Of a DNA stretch of 64,000 nt, positions 32,043 through 41,595 are shown in pieces (within the stretch, counting starts at the first letter, position 1; each line of letters starts with the position of its first letter). The stretch is from the NCBI GenBank assembly GCA_021648845.1, contig JAKJHY010000003.1, forward strand, positions 248,001-312,000. The letters run 5' to 3'. Made by a program: the position numbers and the translations under genes. Under the pieces are notes generated by a model that worked only from the letters and a program-made list of their open reading frames with translations, was not told the origin of the DNA and searched no databases. The DNA comes from Mycobacterium sp. MBM (lineage in GTDB: Bacteria; Actinomycetota; Actinomycetes; Mycobacteriales; Mycobacteriaceae).

Positions 32043-33125
32043 TCACGCTGTCACGTTCACCCGATCACCGCCGTCGCGCTTGGCCGCATACATCGCCGCG
32101 TCGGCCTGCTCCAGCAACCGGTCGAAATCGTCGGCGCTGTGCAGTTGTCCGCAGACCACGCCGACGCTGGCCCGCACCGCGGGTGGCCCTGCGGCGGCGA
32201 CGGCTGCACGCAGCCGTTCGCCCAGATCGCTCGCCTCCGCGGCGGGGAGGTGCGCGATCACCACGAATTCCTCGCCGCCGGTGCGTGCGATGAACGCCCG
32301 CCGGGGCAATGCGTCGCGCAGCTGTTCGGCCGTGCGCACCAGCACCTGGTCGCCGACGGCGTGCCCGTGCCGGTCGTTGATGCCCTTGAACCGGTCGAGG
32401 TCGATGACGCAGACGCACACCGGGGCCGGCTGCCCGGCCCCCGGTTTGAGCCGCCAGACGTAGTCCTGCAGGCCGCGCCGGTTGGCCAGTGTGGTCAGCT
32501 CGTCGACCAGTGACTCCACCGAGCTGTTGCGGATGAGCCAGAAGCCGAACTGGGCGAACGGCAGGATGCCGACCGTCACCAGCAGCGAGACCAACGCCTT
32601 ACAGATGCCCAATGCCACCGCGTCGGGTTCGCCGGTGGACGCCATCCACACCGCGACGCCCAGGACGGTGATGGTCGTGATGCTCAGGTGCACCAATCCG
32701 GCCCGCGGACCGTGGAAGAACACGATGTAGATACCGGTGACGGCGAACAACGATGTGGTGGACATCGCGACCAGCGCGGTGCCATGGGTGGCGCAGGCCA
32801 GGGCGATGCCGATATCGGCGAGGATGAACAGTGTGATCGACGTGCGCGCCGAGGGCCAGGGGAAGAAGTACCAGTAGAACGGCCACACGAAGGCCGCGAC
32901 GGTGAGCAGCGTGACGACTGTCCGGGACAGTGCCACCGGTTCGGTGAGCGGGGTGAACTGCACAAGCACCAACGCGATGCCCATCACCACACCACCCATG
33001 CCGATGAGCAGGCGCAACGGCCTCAGGTAGCCGCGCGGGCGCAGGAAGTTCAGCACCCAGTAGTGGTCGACCGGGTCGTTCCACCAGTCCCGGAATGTGG
33101 TGCTGGCGCGGCTGGGGCTGGTCAT
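32043..33125 (-). CDS. Membrane-bound diguanylate cyclase (GGDEF)
   Basis: 360 residues. Six hydrophobic segments (about residues 38-205) form a membrane sensor region; a GGDEF domain follows (about 225-355) with the active-site loop RTGGEEFVV and the metal/GTP motif IDLDRFKGINDRHGH. It should make c-di-GMP. No RxxD inhibitory site is visible just ahead of GGEEF, and no EAL domain is present. ATG 33125 is preferred to the TTG/ATG two codons earlier. Confidence 0.85.
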   Translation of the reverse strand: MTSPSRASTTFRDWWNDPVDHYWVLNFLRPRGYLRPLRLLIGMGGVVMGIALVLVQFTPLTEPVALSRTVVTLLTVAAFVWPFYWYFFPWPSARTSITLFILADIGIALACATHGTALVAMSTTSLFAVTGIYIVFFHGPRAGLVHLSITTITVLGVAVWMASTGEPDAVALGICKALVSLLVTVGILPFAQFGFWLIRNSSVESLVDELTTLANRRGLQDYVWRLKPGAGQPAPVCVCVIDLDRFKGINDRHGHAVGDQVLVRTAEQLRDALPRRAFIARTGGEEFVVIAHLPAAEASDLGERLRAAVAAAGPPAVRASVGVVCGQLHSADDFDRLLEQADAAMYAAKRDGGDRVNVTA

Positions 33126-33155
33126 GAGCAAACCGCTTCGCGTGGGTGAGCGCGC

Positions 33156-33629
33156 TCAGCGACGGTTGAGCACCCAGATATGGGTGGACAGCGCGGTCGC
33201 GAACGCGCACCACAGCGGATACAGCCCCAGCGGTGCCGCTTTGGCACCGCGGACCGCCGCGGCCCGCCGGGTCAGGTCGGCGCTGCTCGCGGTCAGCAAC
33301 CCGGCCGCGACGGCCGAGGCACCCAGCTTGCGCCGGTTGAAGAACAGCCACGACCAGCTCCCGTTGAGCACCAGGTTGAGCGCCAGCGCCCGGATGTAGC
33401 TGCGGCGCACCTGCGGCGGGGCGTCGTCGAGGGTGGCCGCCGACACTACCGCGATATCGGTGTACAGCGAGGTCCACGCAATCGGGAACGCGACCGACGG
33501 AGGCTGATAGCGCGGCTTACGCAGTGTCGCGTACCACGCTGACTCGACGGCCGGTTTGCTGGCGATACTGCCGACGGCTGCGGTGGCGGCGACCGCCAGT
33601 GCGGTCGGGACGAGAGTGCGGCTCTGCAC
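33156..33629 (-). CDS. TspO/MBR-family membrane protein
   Basis: 157 residues, five hydrophobic helices, family landmarks WYATLRKPRYQPP, LNLVLNGSWSWLFF and the C-terminal LYPLWCAFATAL. TspO proteins bind tetrapyrroles and cholesterol-like ligands; the role in mycobacteria is unclear. GTG 33629 was chosen since GGAGAG lies 5 bases upstream and the length then equals the family's. Confidence 0.82.
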   Translation of the reverse strand: MQSRTLVPTALAVAATAAVGSIASKPAVESAWYATLRKPRYQPPSVAFPIAWTSLYTDIAVVSAATLDDAPPQVRRSYIRALALNLVLNGSWSWLFFNRRKLGASAVAAGLLTASSADLTRRAAAVRGAKAAPLGLYPLWCAFATALSTHIWVLNRR

Positions 33630-33699
33630 GGGGACTCTCCAGTAGGTGAAGGTGCGGCGGGGTCCCTTACGAGTATGCACACGGTGCAGCCGCCGAAGG

Positions 33700-36081
33700 T
33701 CAGATCATGTCGTTTCGGGTGAGCCAGCGCATCACCGGCCAGCCGACGAACACCGGCAACCAGCAGGTCAGCACCCGGTACAGCAGCACCGCGGGCACCG
33801 CGACCGCCGCGGGTACACCGAATGCGGCGAGCCCACCGATCAGGGCCGCCTCCACCGCGCCGACACCGCCGGGGGTCGGGGCCGCCGATGCCAGCGTTCC
33901 GCCGATCATCGTCACCACCGTCACCGTGACGAACGAGGTGTCCCCACCGAACGCCTCGATGCTCGCCCACAACGCCAGCGCCGACCCCAGAGTTGTTCCG
34001 GCGGCACCCAATACGATCAATCCCAGTCGCTTCGGTTCCCGGGACAGTTCCCACAGGTCGGTCTTGACCTCCTGCAGTTTGGGGCGCACCGCCGACGCCA
34101 GCCAGCGCCGCAGGTTCGGCACCGCCAGGAAACCGCCGATCACGCCGAGGGCGACGCCGGCCACCAGATACAGCACGGTGGCGCTCGGCACGAAGTGCTG
34201 CAGGTTCGCCGAGGTGCCCGCGATCGCGGTGAACAGGATGAGCAGCAGCACGTGCACCATCACCTGGACGCTCTGTTGCAGGGCGACGGCCGCGGTGGCG
34301 CGCATGGTGGAAAGCCCACCCTTTTGCAGCACCCGGGTGCTCAGCGCCAGACCGCCGACCCCGGCCGGGGTGGTGGTCGCGGCGAACGTGTTGGCCACCT
34401 GCATGATCGCCAGGTGGCGGAACCGCACCAGTCCGTCGGCGCACGCCCACAGCGCGCCCGCCGCACCCAGATAGCGCAGCGCCGAGACCGCCAGGCCGAG
34501 CAGGGCCCACCACCAGTTGGCGTTGCCCAGCTCGTCGAAGAATGCGGGCACTGTGCTGATGAACGGGTAGGCCACGTAGACCAGCGCCACCAGCAGCACC
34601 AACTGGATGAGCTGCACCCGGGTGAAGCGGGTGATGGTCTCGGTGGTGATCTTGTCGGCGCCGGTTTGGTGCTGTACTTGTTCGCGGGCGGCGGCGATGA
34701 CGGCCTTGGCATCGGTCACCGAGTCGCGGATGCGGGCGGGCACAGCTGTTTTGGTGAGCCGTCGGGAGGCCGTGAGCACGGTCTCGCGGCCGAAGGTGTC
34801 GATGGCTGCGGAGACGGCCGCGGCGGGGTCGTACATGGCCGAGGTGGTCACCAACAGCTGGGCGATATCGGATTGCAGCTGTGCGTCGGTGGCGCCGTAT
34901 TCGGCGTTGCCGAACCCGCCGAACTGCACCCGCCCGTCGTGCACGGTGATTTCGTCCCGGCACAGGTCACCGTGGGCGATCTGGTGTTGGTGCAGAGAGT
35001 GCAGCGCCTGCCAGACGTCGGCGACCGGGGCGGCGTCCGCGCGCAGCGGGGTGCCGCGTGCGGGCTTGCGTGCATACAGGGTCCAGCCGCGGTCGAGCGC
35101 GCTCACCGTCACCGACGAAATGTTGGACAGCCCGAGATCGTCGATGGCGATGGCCATCAGTGCGCGATGCTCGACGGCCCGGCGCATCGAGGCCTGCAGT
35201 GGTGCCGTCTCGTCGGTGCGCAGCCGGAACTTGCGCCACAGCTGGCTCAGCGCGCCGCCGCTGCGCTGATTCGGCCCGTAGAGCTCGACCACCGCGGTGG
35301 TGTCAGGGCCGGTCGCGGCGAGCACCAGCGGGCCCGGGCCCGGCGGGCGGATGACGGCCAGCGCCGAGACCACGAAACCCCGCCGCGCCAGCGCCCGCAC
35401 CGCACCGTCGAGGGGGACCTCCAGGGCCGGTGTCCCCACCACCCACACCACCAGGGCCCCGACGAACCAGCCGACGGCAAGGCCGAGCAGCGAGCGCGCC
35501 GGGACGACCGCGCTGACAACCAGATGGATCGGGACGAAGGCCAGCAGCAACGCCCACCAATAGCGGCGCAACCGGCGCGACAACCACGGGCCGGACACCG
35601 TCAGCACCGCGGCCAGCAGGGCGATCCAGCGGGGGTCGTCGAGGAACTGGGACAGTTGGGTGTCCAGCCGGTCGCGCAGGTCGAAATGCCATTGCGGTGC
35701 GGCGATGCCCCGACCGCTGATGGACAGCGCCAGCACCGCCAGCACGCCGGCCGCGGCGTAGGCGGCCAACAGCGTCCAGTGCCTACCGACGATGAGCTGG
35801 ACGAGAATGACGAACGGTAGCGCGAGGATCGCCACGCCGTAGGCCAGGTACACCAGGTTGGACTGGGTCGGGGTGAGCACACCGATGATCTCGGATACCG
35901 ACCGTTCCAGGCTCTCCCAGTCGTTGCGGGTGATCAGCGAGCTGGTGATGACGAGGGCGAGGAAGGCCGCTGACAGCACCACCCGCAGGATTTCGTTGGT
36001 GCGACGGGTCAACGGCTGCAGCAGGCTGCCCGTGACACTGATGTCCCGTCCGTCGACTCGCACGGGAAACAACGTAACCAT
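33700..36081 (-). CDS. Flippase-like (LPG-synthase TM) protein with internal pseudokinase
   Basis: 793 residues. N-terminal membrane block (about 35-235), then a cytosolic kinase-like domain (about 250-470) containing HQIAHGDLCRDEI in place of the catalytic loop and FGGFGNAEYG in place of DFG, then the lysylphosphatidylglycerol-synthase-type membrane domain (about 500-790, with TPAGVGGLALSTR and AAPTPGGVGAVEAAL). Such mycobacterial proteins are thought to move lipid-linked intermediates; the loss of DFG suggests the kinase fold is regulatory. The ATG at 36081 begins MVTLFPVRV; the open frame upstream is not family-like. Confidence 0.8.
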   Translation of the reverse strand: MVTLFPVRVDGRDISVTGSLLQPLTRRTNEILRVVLSAAFLALVITSSLITRNDWESLERSVSEIIGVLTPTQSNLVYLAYGVAILALPFVILVQLIVGRHWTLLAAYAAAGVLAVLALSISGRGIAAPQWHFDLRDRLDTQLSQFLDDPRWIALLAAVLTVSGPWLSRRLRRYWWALLLAFVPIHLVVSAVVPARSLLGLAVGWFVGALVVWVVGTPALEVPLDGAVRALARRGFVVSALAVIRPPGPGPLVLAATGPDTTAVVELYGPNQRSGGALSQLWRKFRLRTDETAPLQASMRRAVEHRALMAIAIDDLGLSNISSVTVSALDRGWTLYARKPARGTPLRADAAPVADVWQALHSLHQHQIAHGDLCRDEITVHDGRVQFGGFGNAEYGATDAQLQSDIAQLLVTTSAMYDPAAAVSAAIDTFGRETVLTASRRLTKTAVPARIRDSVTDAKAVIAAAREQVQHQTGADKITTETITRFTRVQLIQLVLLVALVYVAYPFISTVPAFFDELGNANWWWALLGLAVSALRYLGAAGALWACADGLVRFRHLAIMQVANTFAATTTPAGVGGLALSTRVLQKGGLSTMRATAAVALQQSVQVMVHVLLLILFTAIAGTSANLQHFVPSATVLYLVAGVALGVIGGFLAVPNLRRWLASAVRPKLQEVKTDLWELSREPKRLGLIVLGAAGTTLGSALALWASIEAFGGDTSFVTVTVVTMIGGTLASAAPTPGGVGAVEAALIGGLAAFGVPAAVAVPAVLLYRVLTCWLPVFVGWPVMRWLTRNDMI

Positions 36082-36201
36082 GACGGGAGCCGGTACGCGC
36101 GAAGCACAACCAACCGGTCTGTGAGAGGATCCCGGTATTCGCAGCCGGCGTGAGGGATTCCGCGTGGCGCAGAGCACAAAAACCAACACCATGGAGCTGC
36201 A

Positions 36202-37605
36202 ATGCGTGCCGATCGACTCGTAGAACTTCTGCTCGCGGCCGTCGCGGGGCTGGTGTCCGCGCTGGCGTTCGCCGCGTCGACGACATGGCCGACGGCGGCG
36301 GTGATCGCGGCCGGGCTGGTGGTCGGGGTGGTGGCCGCGGTGATCGGACATGCCGTGTCCGTCGGCCGGTCGGCGCTGCCAGGTCGGGTGGCCGTCGGCG
36401 TCGTGGTGGGCGTGGTTCTCGGTGAGCTCGCCGCCGTGGTGGTGTTCGGCGGGCCGATCGACGCGCAGTTGGCGCGGCAGGCCTCGCCGGGGGTCGAGCT
36501 GGCTGCGGCGTCCCTGGACCAGGCGCGTCGGGTGCGGGCCGGACTCGACGACGCCGTCACGCGCGCCGACGCGCGGCGCGACGAGGCGCTGGTGGTGGCC
36601 CGCTGCGAGGTCAATCCCTCGCCGGACTGCCCGCAGATTCGGATCACCGGGCTGCCCGGCACCGGCCCCGAGGCGCGTACCGCCAACGACTTTCTGGGCT
36701 CCGCGCAGCGCGCCCTGGAGGCGGCGATCGCCGAGCGCGACAGCCGTGCGGGGGTGCTGGACGCCGAGGTGGCGGTGCGCGAACAGGCGCTGGCACAGGC
36801 TCGGGATGCCGCGCTGGCCGGTGGTCTGGGCGCCCGGTGGCAGGCGATGAATGCCTACACGATCGACCATCCGGGCTCGTTGGTCTTGCGGCTGATGGTG
36901 ATCGGTTTCTTCGTGCTGTTGACACTGCTGCCTCTGCTGCTGCGACGCTGGCGGGGTGCGAGCTCGCAGGAGGCCGAATCCGCGGCCGACACCGCGATCG
37001 CGGTGCACCGGGCGCAGGTGCGTGCACAGGTCGACCAACTGTGGGCCGAGCAGGAGTTGAACAGTGCCCGGTTGGCCGTCGAGGCGCAGAACGCGATCGA
37101 CGCCGAGCGGCAGCGCCGCCGGGTCGCCGAGGCGTTGGCCGCCGAGCAGGCTGCCGAGCGCGCGGATGCCGGGGCGCTGCCCGTCGTCGCGAGCCGGGAA
37201 CCGGAGCCGGTCGGGGAGTTGGAGGCGCACCGGGGCGGGGTGCCGAACCTTCCCGACGTCACGCGTGCCGCCGTCCGGTTCATCCGGCCGTTCGTGCCGC
37301 CGGTGGTCAGCGGTGCGATCGGCGGTGTCGGCAGGCTGGCGCCCAAGCCGATCCGCCAGGTCTTCGAGGAGACCGAGGAATTCCACTTCACGCTGCGTCG
37401 CACCCACCGGGTCACGGTGGAATCCGACGGCGGCGACCAGCCCGACCCGGTGACGACCGAACGTGAGTGGGTGGACGTGTCCCGGCCGCGGATCGAGTCG
37501 CGACACGGTGTCGTGCTGGACGGATCCGGCGGTGGCCACGAGATCGGCGAAGGCGCTGCGCACGGCCGTGACGGCGAGGCCCCACGTCAGCTGCCGCCCG
37601 CTTAA
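36202..37605 (+). CDS. DUF4407-like membrane protein with coiled coil
   Basis: 467 residues: two or three N-terminal membrane helices (about 7-85), a helical soluble segment (about 95-220) rich in Arg/Asp, another membrane helix (about 228-250, LRLMVIGFFVLLTLLPLLL), then a long coiled coil (about 255-330) and a tail. The pattern agrees with DUF4407. Function unknown. It is divergent from the flippase gene with 120 bp between. Confidence 0.68.
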   Translation: MRADRLVELLLAAVAGLVSALAFAASTTWPTAAVIAAGLVVGVVAAVIGHAVSVGRSALPGRVAVGVVVGVVLGELAAVVVFGGPIDAQLARQASPGVELAAASLDQARRVRAGLDDAVTRADARRDEALVVARCEVNPSPDCPQIRITGLPGTGPEARTANDFLGSAQRALEAAIAERDSRAGVLDAEVAVREQALAQARDAALAGGLGARWQAMNAYTIDHPGSLVLRLMVIGFFVLLTLLPLLLRRWRGASSQEAESAADTAIAVHRAQVRAQVDQLWAEQELNSARLAVEAQNAIDAERQRRRVAEALAAEQAAERADAGALPVVASREPEPVGELEAHRGGVPNLPDVTRAAVRFIRPFVPPVVSGAIGGVGRLAPKPIRQVFEETEEFHFTLRRTHRVTVESDGGDQPDPVTTEREWVDVSRPRIESRHGVVLDGSGGGHEIGEGAAHGRDGEAPRQLPPA

Positions 37606-37690
37606 CTGTCCTGTCATGACATTTTTGCCACGGGTGATGTAACTTCGATCGACATATCGACGCCAGGGGCCCGCGCCGAGAGGAAAACCG

Positions 37691-39445
37691 GTGGACTCGA
37701 CACCTTTCGGGCACTATCGGCTCCAGGAGCTGATCGGCCGGGGCGGGATGGGCGAGGTTTACCGGGCCTACGACACCAAGACCGACCGCATCGTCGCGCT
37801 CAAGGTGCTGCCACCGCAGTTGGCTCAGGACGCCGTGTTCCAGCAGCGGTTCCGGCGTGAATCGCAGGCCGCGGCCGGGGTCAACGACCCGCATGTGGTG
37901 CCGATCCACGGGTACGGCGAGATCGATGGCCGGCTGTATCTCGACATGCGCCTGATCGAGGGCCGCACGCTCGGGGCGTTGCTCACCGACACCGCGAAGC
38001 CCCTCGATCCGGCCTTCGCGGTGCAGATCGTCGAGCAGGTGGCCTCGGCGCTGGACGCCGCCCATCAGTTGGGGCTCATCCACCGTGATGTCAAACCCTC
38101 GAACATCTTGCTCACGAAGGCTCACTTCGCCTACCTGATCGATTTCGGGTTGGCCCGCACCGCCGGCGAGTCGGGGATGACCACCGCGGGCAGCACCCTG
38201 GGCACGTTGGCCTATATGGCTCCCGAGCGGTTCGACGGTGGGTTCGCCGACGCGCGCGCCGACACCTATGCCCTGACGTGCGTGCTCTACGAATGCCTCA
38301 CCGGGGCGCGGCCCTACCCGGCCGACAGTCTCGAACAGCAGATCGCCGGGCATATGGTCGCGCCGGTACCGAAGCCGTCGGCGGTCAACCCCCGGTTGGC
38401 CGCCTTCGACGAGGTCATCGCCAAAGGTATGGCCAAGAAACCGGAGAAGCGTTATCAGACCGGCGCCGAACTGGCCGCGGCCGCCAAGCGCGCGTTGGCC
38501 GCTCCGGTGCGGGTCACCCGGTCGGGGCGGCATACCGCGGTGCGATCCGGCGGTGCGCGTCGGCGGCCGCAGCGGGCGCTGGTACTGGCCGGGGTGTTGG
38601 TGCTCGTCGGCGCCGGTGCGGTCGGCGCCTGGAAATGGTGGGACACGCGGTCGTCGGAGGACTTCCCGGAGGGTGCGGTCCCGGCCATCGCGGCCAGCGT
38701 TCCGGCCGACGTGCGCGCGGACGGCACACTGGTCGTCGGCGTCAACGTGCCGTATGCGCCCAACGAGTTCACCAACTCCGACGGTGAGATCGTCGGGTTC
38801 GATGTGGACCTGATGGATGCGATCGCCCGCACGATGGGGTTGACCGCCGAGTACCGCGAGAGCGAGTTCGACGCCATCATCCCCGCCGTGCAGGACGGCA
38901 CCCTCGATGTCGGGATGTCCTCGTTCACCGACACCATCGACCGACAGAAACTGGTCGATTTCGTCACCTATTTCGAAGCGGGCACGCTGTGGGCGCAGCA
39001 ACGCGGCTCGGCGATCGACCCGTCGGCGGCGTGCGGACTGCGGGTCGGCGTGGCGCACAGCGTTATTCAGGAGACGGTGGAGATCCCGGCCAAGAGTGAT
39101 GCCTGCGTGGCGGCCGGGCTGCCACCGATCGAGAAGGTGGTGTTCAGCCAGCAGGACAATGTGACCGCCGCGCTGATCGCCGGGGAGGTCGATGCCATGT
39201 CCGCGGACTCACCGGTCACCGGTTTTGCGATCAAGCTCAGCGGCGGCGCGCTGGTGCCCGCGGGTGAGGTGTTCGACTCGGCCCCCTACGGCTGGCCGGT
39301 CGCCAAGGGCTCGAAGCTGTCGGACCCGTTGCTGCGCGCGCTGGAGCACCTCATCGAGACCGGCGAGTACAAGACCATCGCCACCATGTGGGGAGTGGAG
39401 CGCGGGATGATCACCACGCCGAAACTCAACGGTGCGTCGCGCTAG
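37691..39445 (+). CDS. Ser/Thr protein kinase with extracellular solute-binding domain
   Basis: 584 residues from GTG. Kinase domain 8-270: G-loop IGRGGMGEVY, K38, catalytic HRDVKPSN (D133), DFG at 151-153, APE in YMAPERF. One membrane helix about 296-314. Residues 345-575 form a type-3 solute-binding domain: VNVPYAPNEF, GFDVDLMDAIARTMGL, GTLDVGMSSFTDT and the hinge ADSPV. This replaces the PASTA or beta-propeller sensor of other mycobacterial kinases and points to direct sensing of a small polar ligand such as an amino acid. Confidence 0.88.
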   Translation: MDSTPFGHYRLQELIGRGGMGEVYRAYDTKTDRIVALKVLPPQLAQDAVFQQRFRRESQAAAGVNDPHVVPIHGYGEIDGRLYLDMRLIEGRTLGALLTDTAKPLDPAFAVQIVEQVASALDAAHQLGLIHRDVKPSNILLTKAHFAYLIDFGLARTAGESGMTTAGSTLGTLAYMAPERFDGGFADARADTYALTCVLYECLTGARPYPADSLEQQIAGHMVAPVPKPSAVNPRLAAFDEVIAKGMAKKPEKRYQTGAELAAAAKRALAAPVRVTRSGRHTAVRSGGARRRPQRALVLAGVLVLVGAGAVGAWKWWDTRSSEDFPEGAVPAIAASVPADVRADGTLVVGVNVPYAPNEFTNSDGEIVGFDVDLMDAIARTMGLTAEYRESEFDAIIPAVQDGTLDVGMSSFTDTIDRQKLVDFVTYFEAGTLWAQQRGSAIDPSAACGLRVGVAHSVIQETVEIPAKSDACVAAGLPPIEKVVFSQQDNVTAALIAGEVDAMSADSPVTGFAIKLSGGALVPAGEVFDSAPYGWPVAKGSKLSDPLLRALEHLIETGEYKTIATMWGVERGMITTPKLNGASR

Positions 39446-39470
39446 CCGGCTTTGTGGGTGCCGGCCGCCG

Positions 39471-40349
39471 CTAGGCGGGGGTTTGCAGCCGTACCAGTCG
39501 CGTCGTCGAGCTCTCGTCGAGTTCCACGACATCGGAGCGAGACCGCAGAAAATCGCTGAAAGATTTGAAACCCAACGACTTTTCGCTGAACGACGGGTCC
39601 ATTCGCTTCATCTGCGCCTTGACCGCCGAGTTGTGCAACCACTCGACGTCGTCCTTTTCCAGGCCGATCCGCAGGGCACGGACGAGCAGCGCGGTGGCGG
39701 CCGGCTGCGGGTCGGGCTCTGACTCCGGTTCGGTCTCCGCGCCGGCCTTCTTGGAGCGGCGGACCGCTTTTTTCGGGGGTTCGTCGGAAGGTTCGGGTTC
39801 GAACACCGGTACGCCCGGCAGCGCGTCGTAGACGACGAAGTCGTCGCACGCTGCGGCCAGCGCGCGGCTGGAGGACCCCGCGACCCCGATGCCCACCACA
39901 TAGCGGCCGAGCCGCTTGCACCGTTGGGCGAGCGGAATGTAGTCCGAATCCCCGGCCACGATCACCACGTGGGTCAGGTCCGGCAGCCGGAACATGTCCT
40001 CCACGGTGTCGACCGCCAGGCGGATATCGGCGCCGTTCTTGCCGTACGCCGCCGCGGGGAACAGTTGCACCAGGTCGACGGCCCGTCCCACCAGCTGTTG
40101 GCGGTAGCCGGCGTTGACGTCGGCCGACCAGTCCGCATAGGCCCGGGTGAGCACCAGGGTGCCGAACGAGGACGCGAAGTCCAGGATCGCGCCGACGTCG
40201 ACGGTGGCGCGGTCCAGCCGGGTCGCCTCCAAACCCTTGGCTTTGTCCTTCTGAAAAGAATTGCGCCCGTTGACCTGGTCGTATCGCGAGATGACAATGT
40301 TGTCGAAGTCGAGATAGACCGCGACCCGGGCGGCAGCGGTGTCCGTCAT
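39471..40349 (-). CDS. NYN-domain (PIN-like) RNase with C-terminal LOTUS-like domain
   Basis: 292 residues. The NYN/LabA fold has conserved acidic residues in VYLDFDNIVISR, DTVEDMFR and VAGDSDYIPLAQR. A charged linker (about 190-215) leads to a C-terminal domain (about 225-290, LGFKSFSDFLRSRSDVVEL) resembling OST-HTH/LOTUS RNA-binding modules. Probably a single-strand RNA endonuclease; target unknown. The ATG starts MTDTAAARV. Confidence 0.8.
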   Translation of the reverse strand: MTDTAAARVAVYLDFDNIVISRYDQVNGRNSFQKDKAKGLEATRLDRATVDVGAILDFASSFGTLVLTRAYADWSADVNAGYRQQLVGRAVDLVQLFPAAAYGKNGADIRLAVDTVEDMFRLPDLTHVVIVAGDSDYIPLAQRCKRLGRYVVGIGVAGSSSRALAAACDDFVVYDALPGVPVFEPEPSDEPPKKAVRRSKKAGAETEPESEPDPQPAATALLVRALRIGLEKDDVEWLHNSAVKAQMKRMDPSFSEKSLGFKSFSDFLRSRSDVVELDESSTTRLVRLQTPA

Positions 40350-40471
40350 CACCCCAGTCTTGCCTATGAGCACCGCGCTGTGGCGCAGACGGGCTGCGGC
40401 GCCTAGTGTGGAGTCGACGCATTTCGAGGTGGCCCGGGACCCTGCCGCCGTACCGACGGACCGGGATTCAG

Positions 40472-41560
40472 GTGGCAATCAGCGATATCGCGGCCTACGC
40501 GAGTTTGAGTCAAGCCGACGTCGAGGCGTTCGGCGCCGAGTTGGATCTCATCCGTAGTGAAATCGAAGAGTCCCTCGGCGCCCGGGACGCGTCCTATATC
40601 CGTCGGGTGATCGTCGGGCAGCGGACCCTGGATCTGGTCGCGCGGCTGGTGATCGCCGGGAGCCGGTCCACCGCCGGCTGGCTGATCGGGACATCGGCAT
40701 TGGCGTACGCGAAGTCCGTCGAGAACATGGAACTTGGGCACAACATCGGCCACGGCCAGTGGGACTGGATGAACGATCCGGAGATCCACTCCACCACCTG
40801 GGAGTGGGATATGGTCGGTCCCTCGGCGCAGTGGCGGTATTCGCACAACTATCGCCACCACGTGTTCAGCAATGTGCTCGGCGTCGACGACGATCTCGGG
40901 TTCGGCGTGCTCCGGGTGACCCGTGACCAACCGTGGAAGCGTGAACATCTGCTGCAGCCGTTGCGAAACCTGTTGCTTGCCCTCATCTTCGAATGGGGTA
41001 TCGCGCGTCACGGATTGCATTCCGACCACGAACGGGCCACCACGGAGGCCGGCAGGCGGGCCGTCACCAAGAGGATGCTCACCAAGATCGGACGCCAGGT
41101 CGGCAAGGATTACGTCCTGTGGCCGATGCTCAGCCTGCGCCGGTGGCGCCGGACACTGGCGGCCAACGTGGCGGCGAATCTGCTGCGCAACCTGTGGACC
41201 TACGTCGTGATCTTCTGCGGGCATTTCCCGGACGGTGTGCAGCAGTTCACGCCGGACTGCCTGCAGGACGAGACCAGGGCGGAGTGGTATCTGCGCCAGA
41301 TGCTGGGCGCGGCCAACTTCCACGCTGGTCCGGTGTTGGCCCTGTCGAGCGGAAATCTCTGCTATCAGATCGAGCACCACCTGTTCCCGGACCTGCCGAG
41401 CAACCGGTATCCGCAGATCGCGCGACGGGTGCGCGAACTGTGCGACAAGTACGAAATCGCCTATATCACTGGTTCGTTGCCGCGACAATATCTGCAGACG
41501 GTGCGGACCACCTTCCGGCTGGCATGGCCCGATGGCGGCTGGGCGGCCGTCCGGTCGTGA
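40472..41560 (+). CDS. Membrane fatty-acid (acyl-CoA) desaturase
   Basis: 362 residues from GTG. The three His boxes are ELGHNIGHGQ, SHNYRHHVF and QIEHHLFP, which bind the di-iron centre. Similar to mycobacterial DesA3-type stearoyl-CoA or linoleoyl-type desaturases. The start is uncertain because no clear ribosome site is seen; the frame is open further upstream. No reductase partner is adjacent. Confidence 0.82.
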   Translation: MAISDIAAYASLSQADVEAFGAELDLIRSEIEESLGARDASYIRRVIVGQRTLDLVARLVIAGSRSTAGWLIGTSALAYAKSVENMELGHNIGHGQWDWMNDPEIHSTTWEWDMVGPSAQWRYSHNYRHHVFSNVLGVDDDLGFGVLRVTRDQPWKREHLLQPLRNLLLALIFEWGIARHGLHSDHERATTEAGRRAVTKRMLTKIGRQVGKDYVLWPMLSLRRWRRTLAANVAANLLRNLWTYVVIFCGHFPDGVQQFTPDCLQDETRAEWYLRQMLGAANFHAGPVLALSSGNLCYQIEHHLFPDLPSNRYPQIARRVRELCDKYEIAYITGSLPRQYLQTVRTTFRLAWPDGGWAAVRS

Positions 41561-41595
41561 GCGGGTCGGTGCGATCCAGCGCATAGTCTGTCCGC

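Noticed and set aside
36082..37617. N-terminal extension of the flippase/pseudokinase frame to 1305 residues
   Set aside because: The extension is Arg/His/Gly-rich antisense of the divergent DUF4407-like gene; the family start is at 36081.
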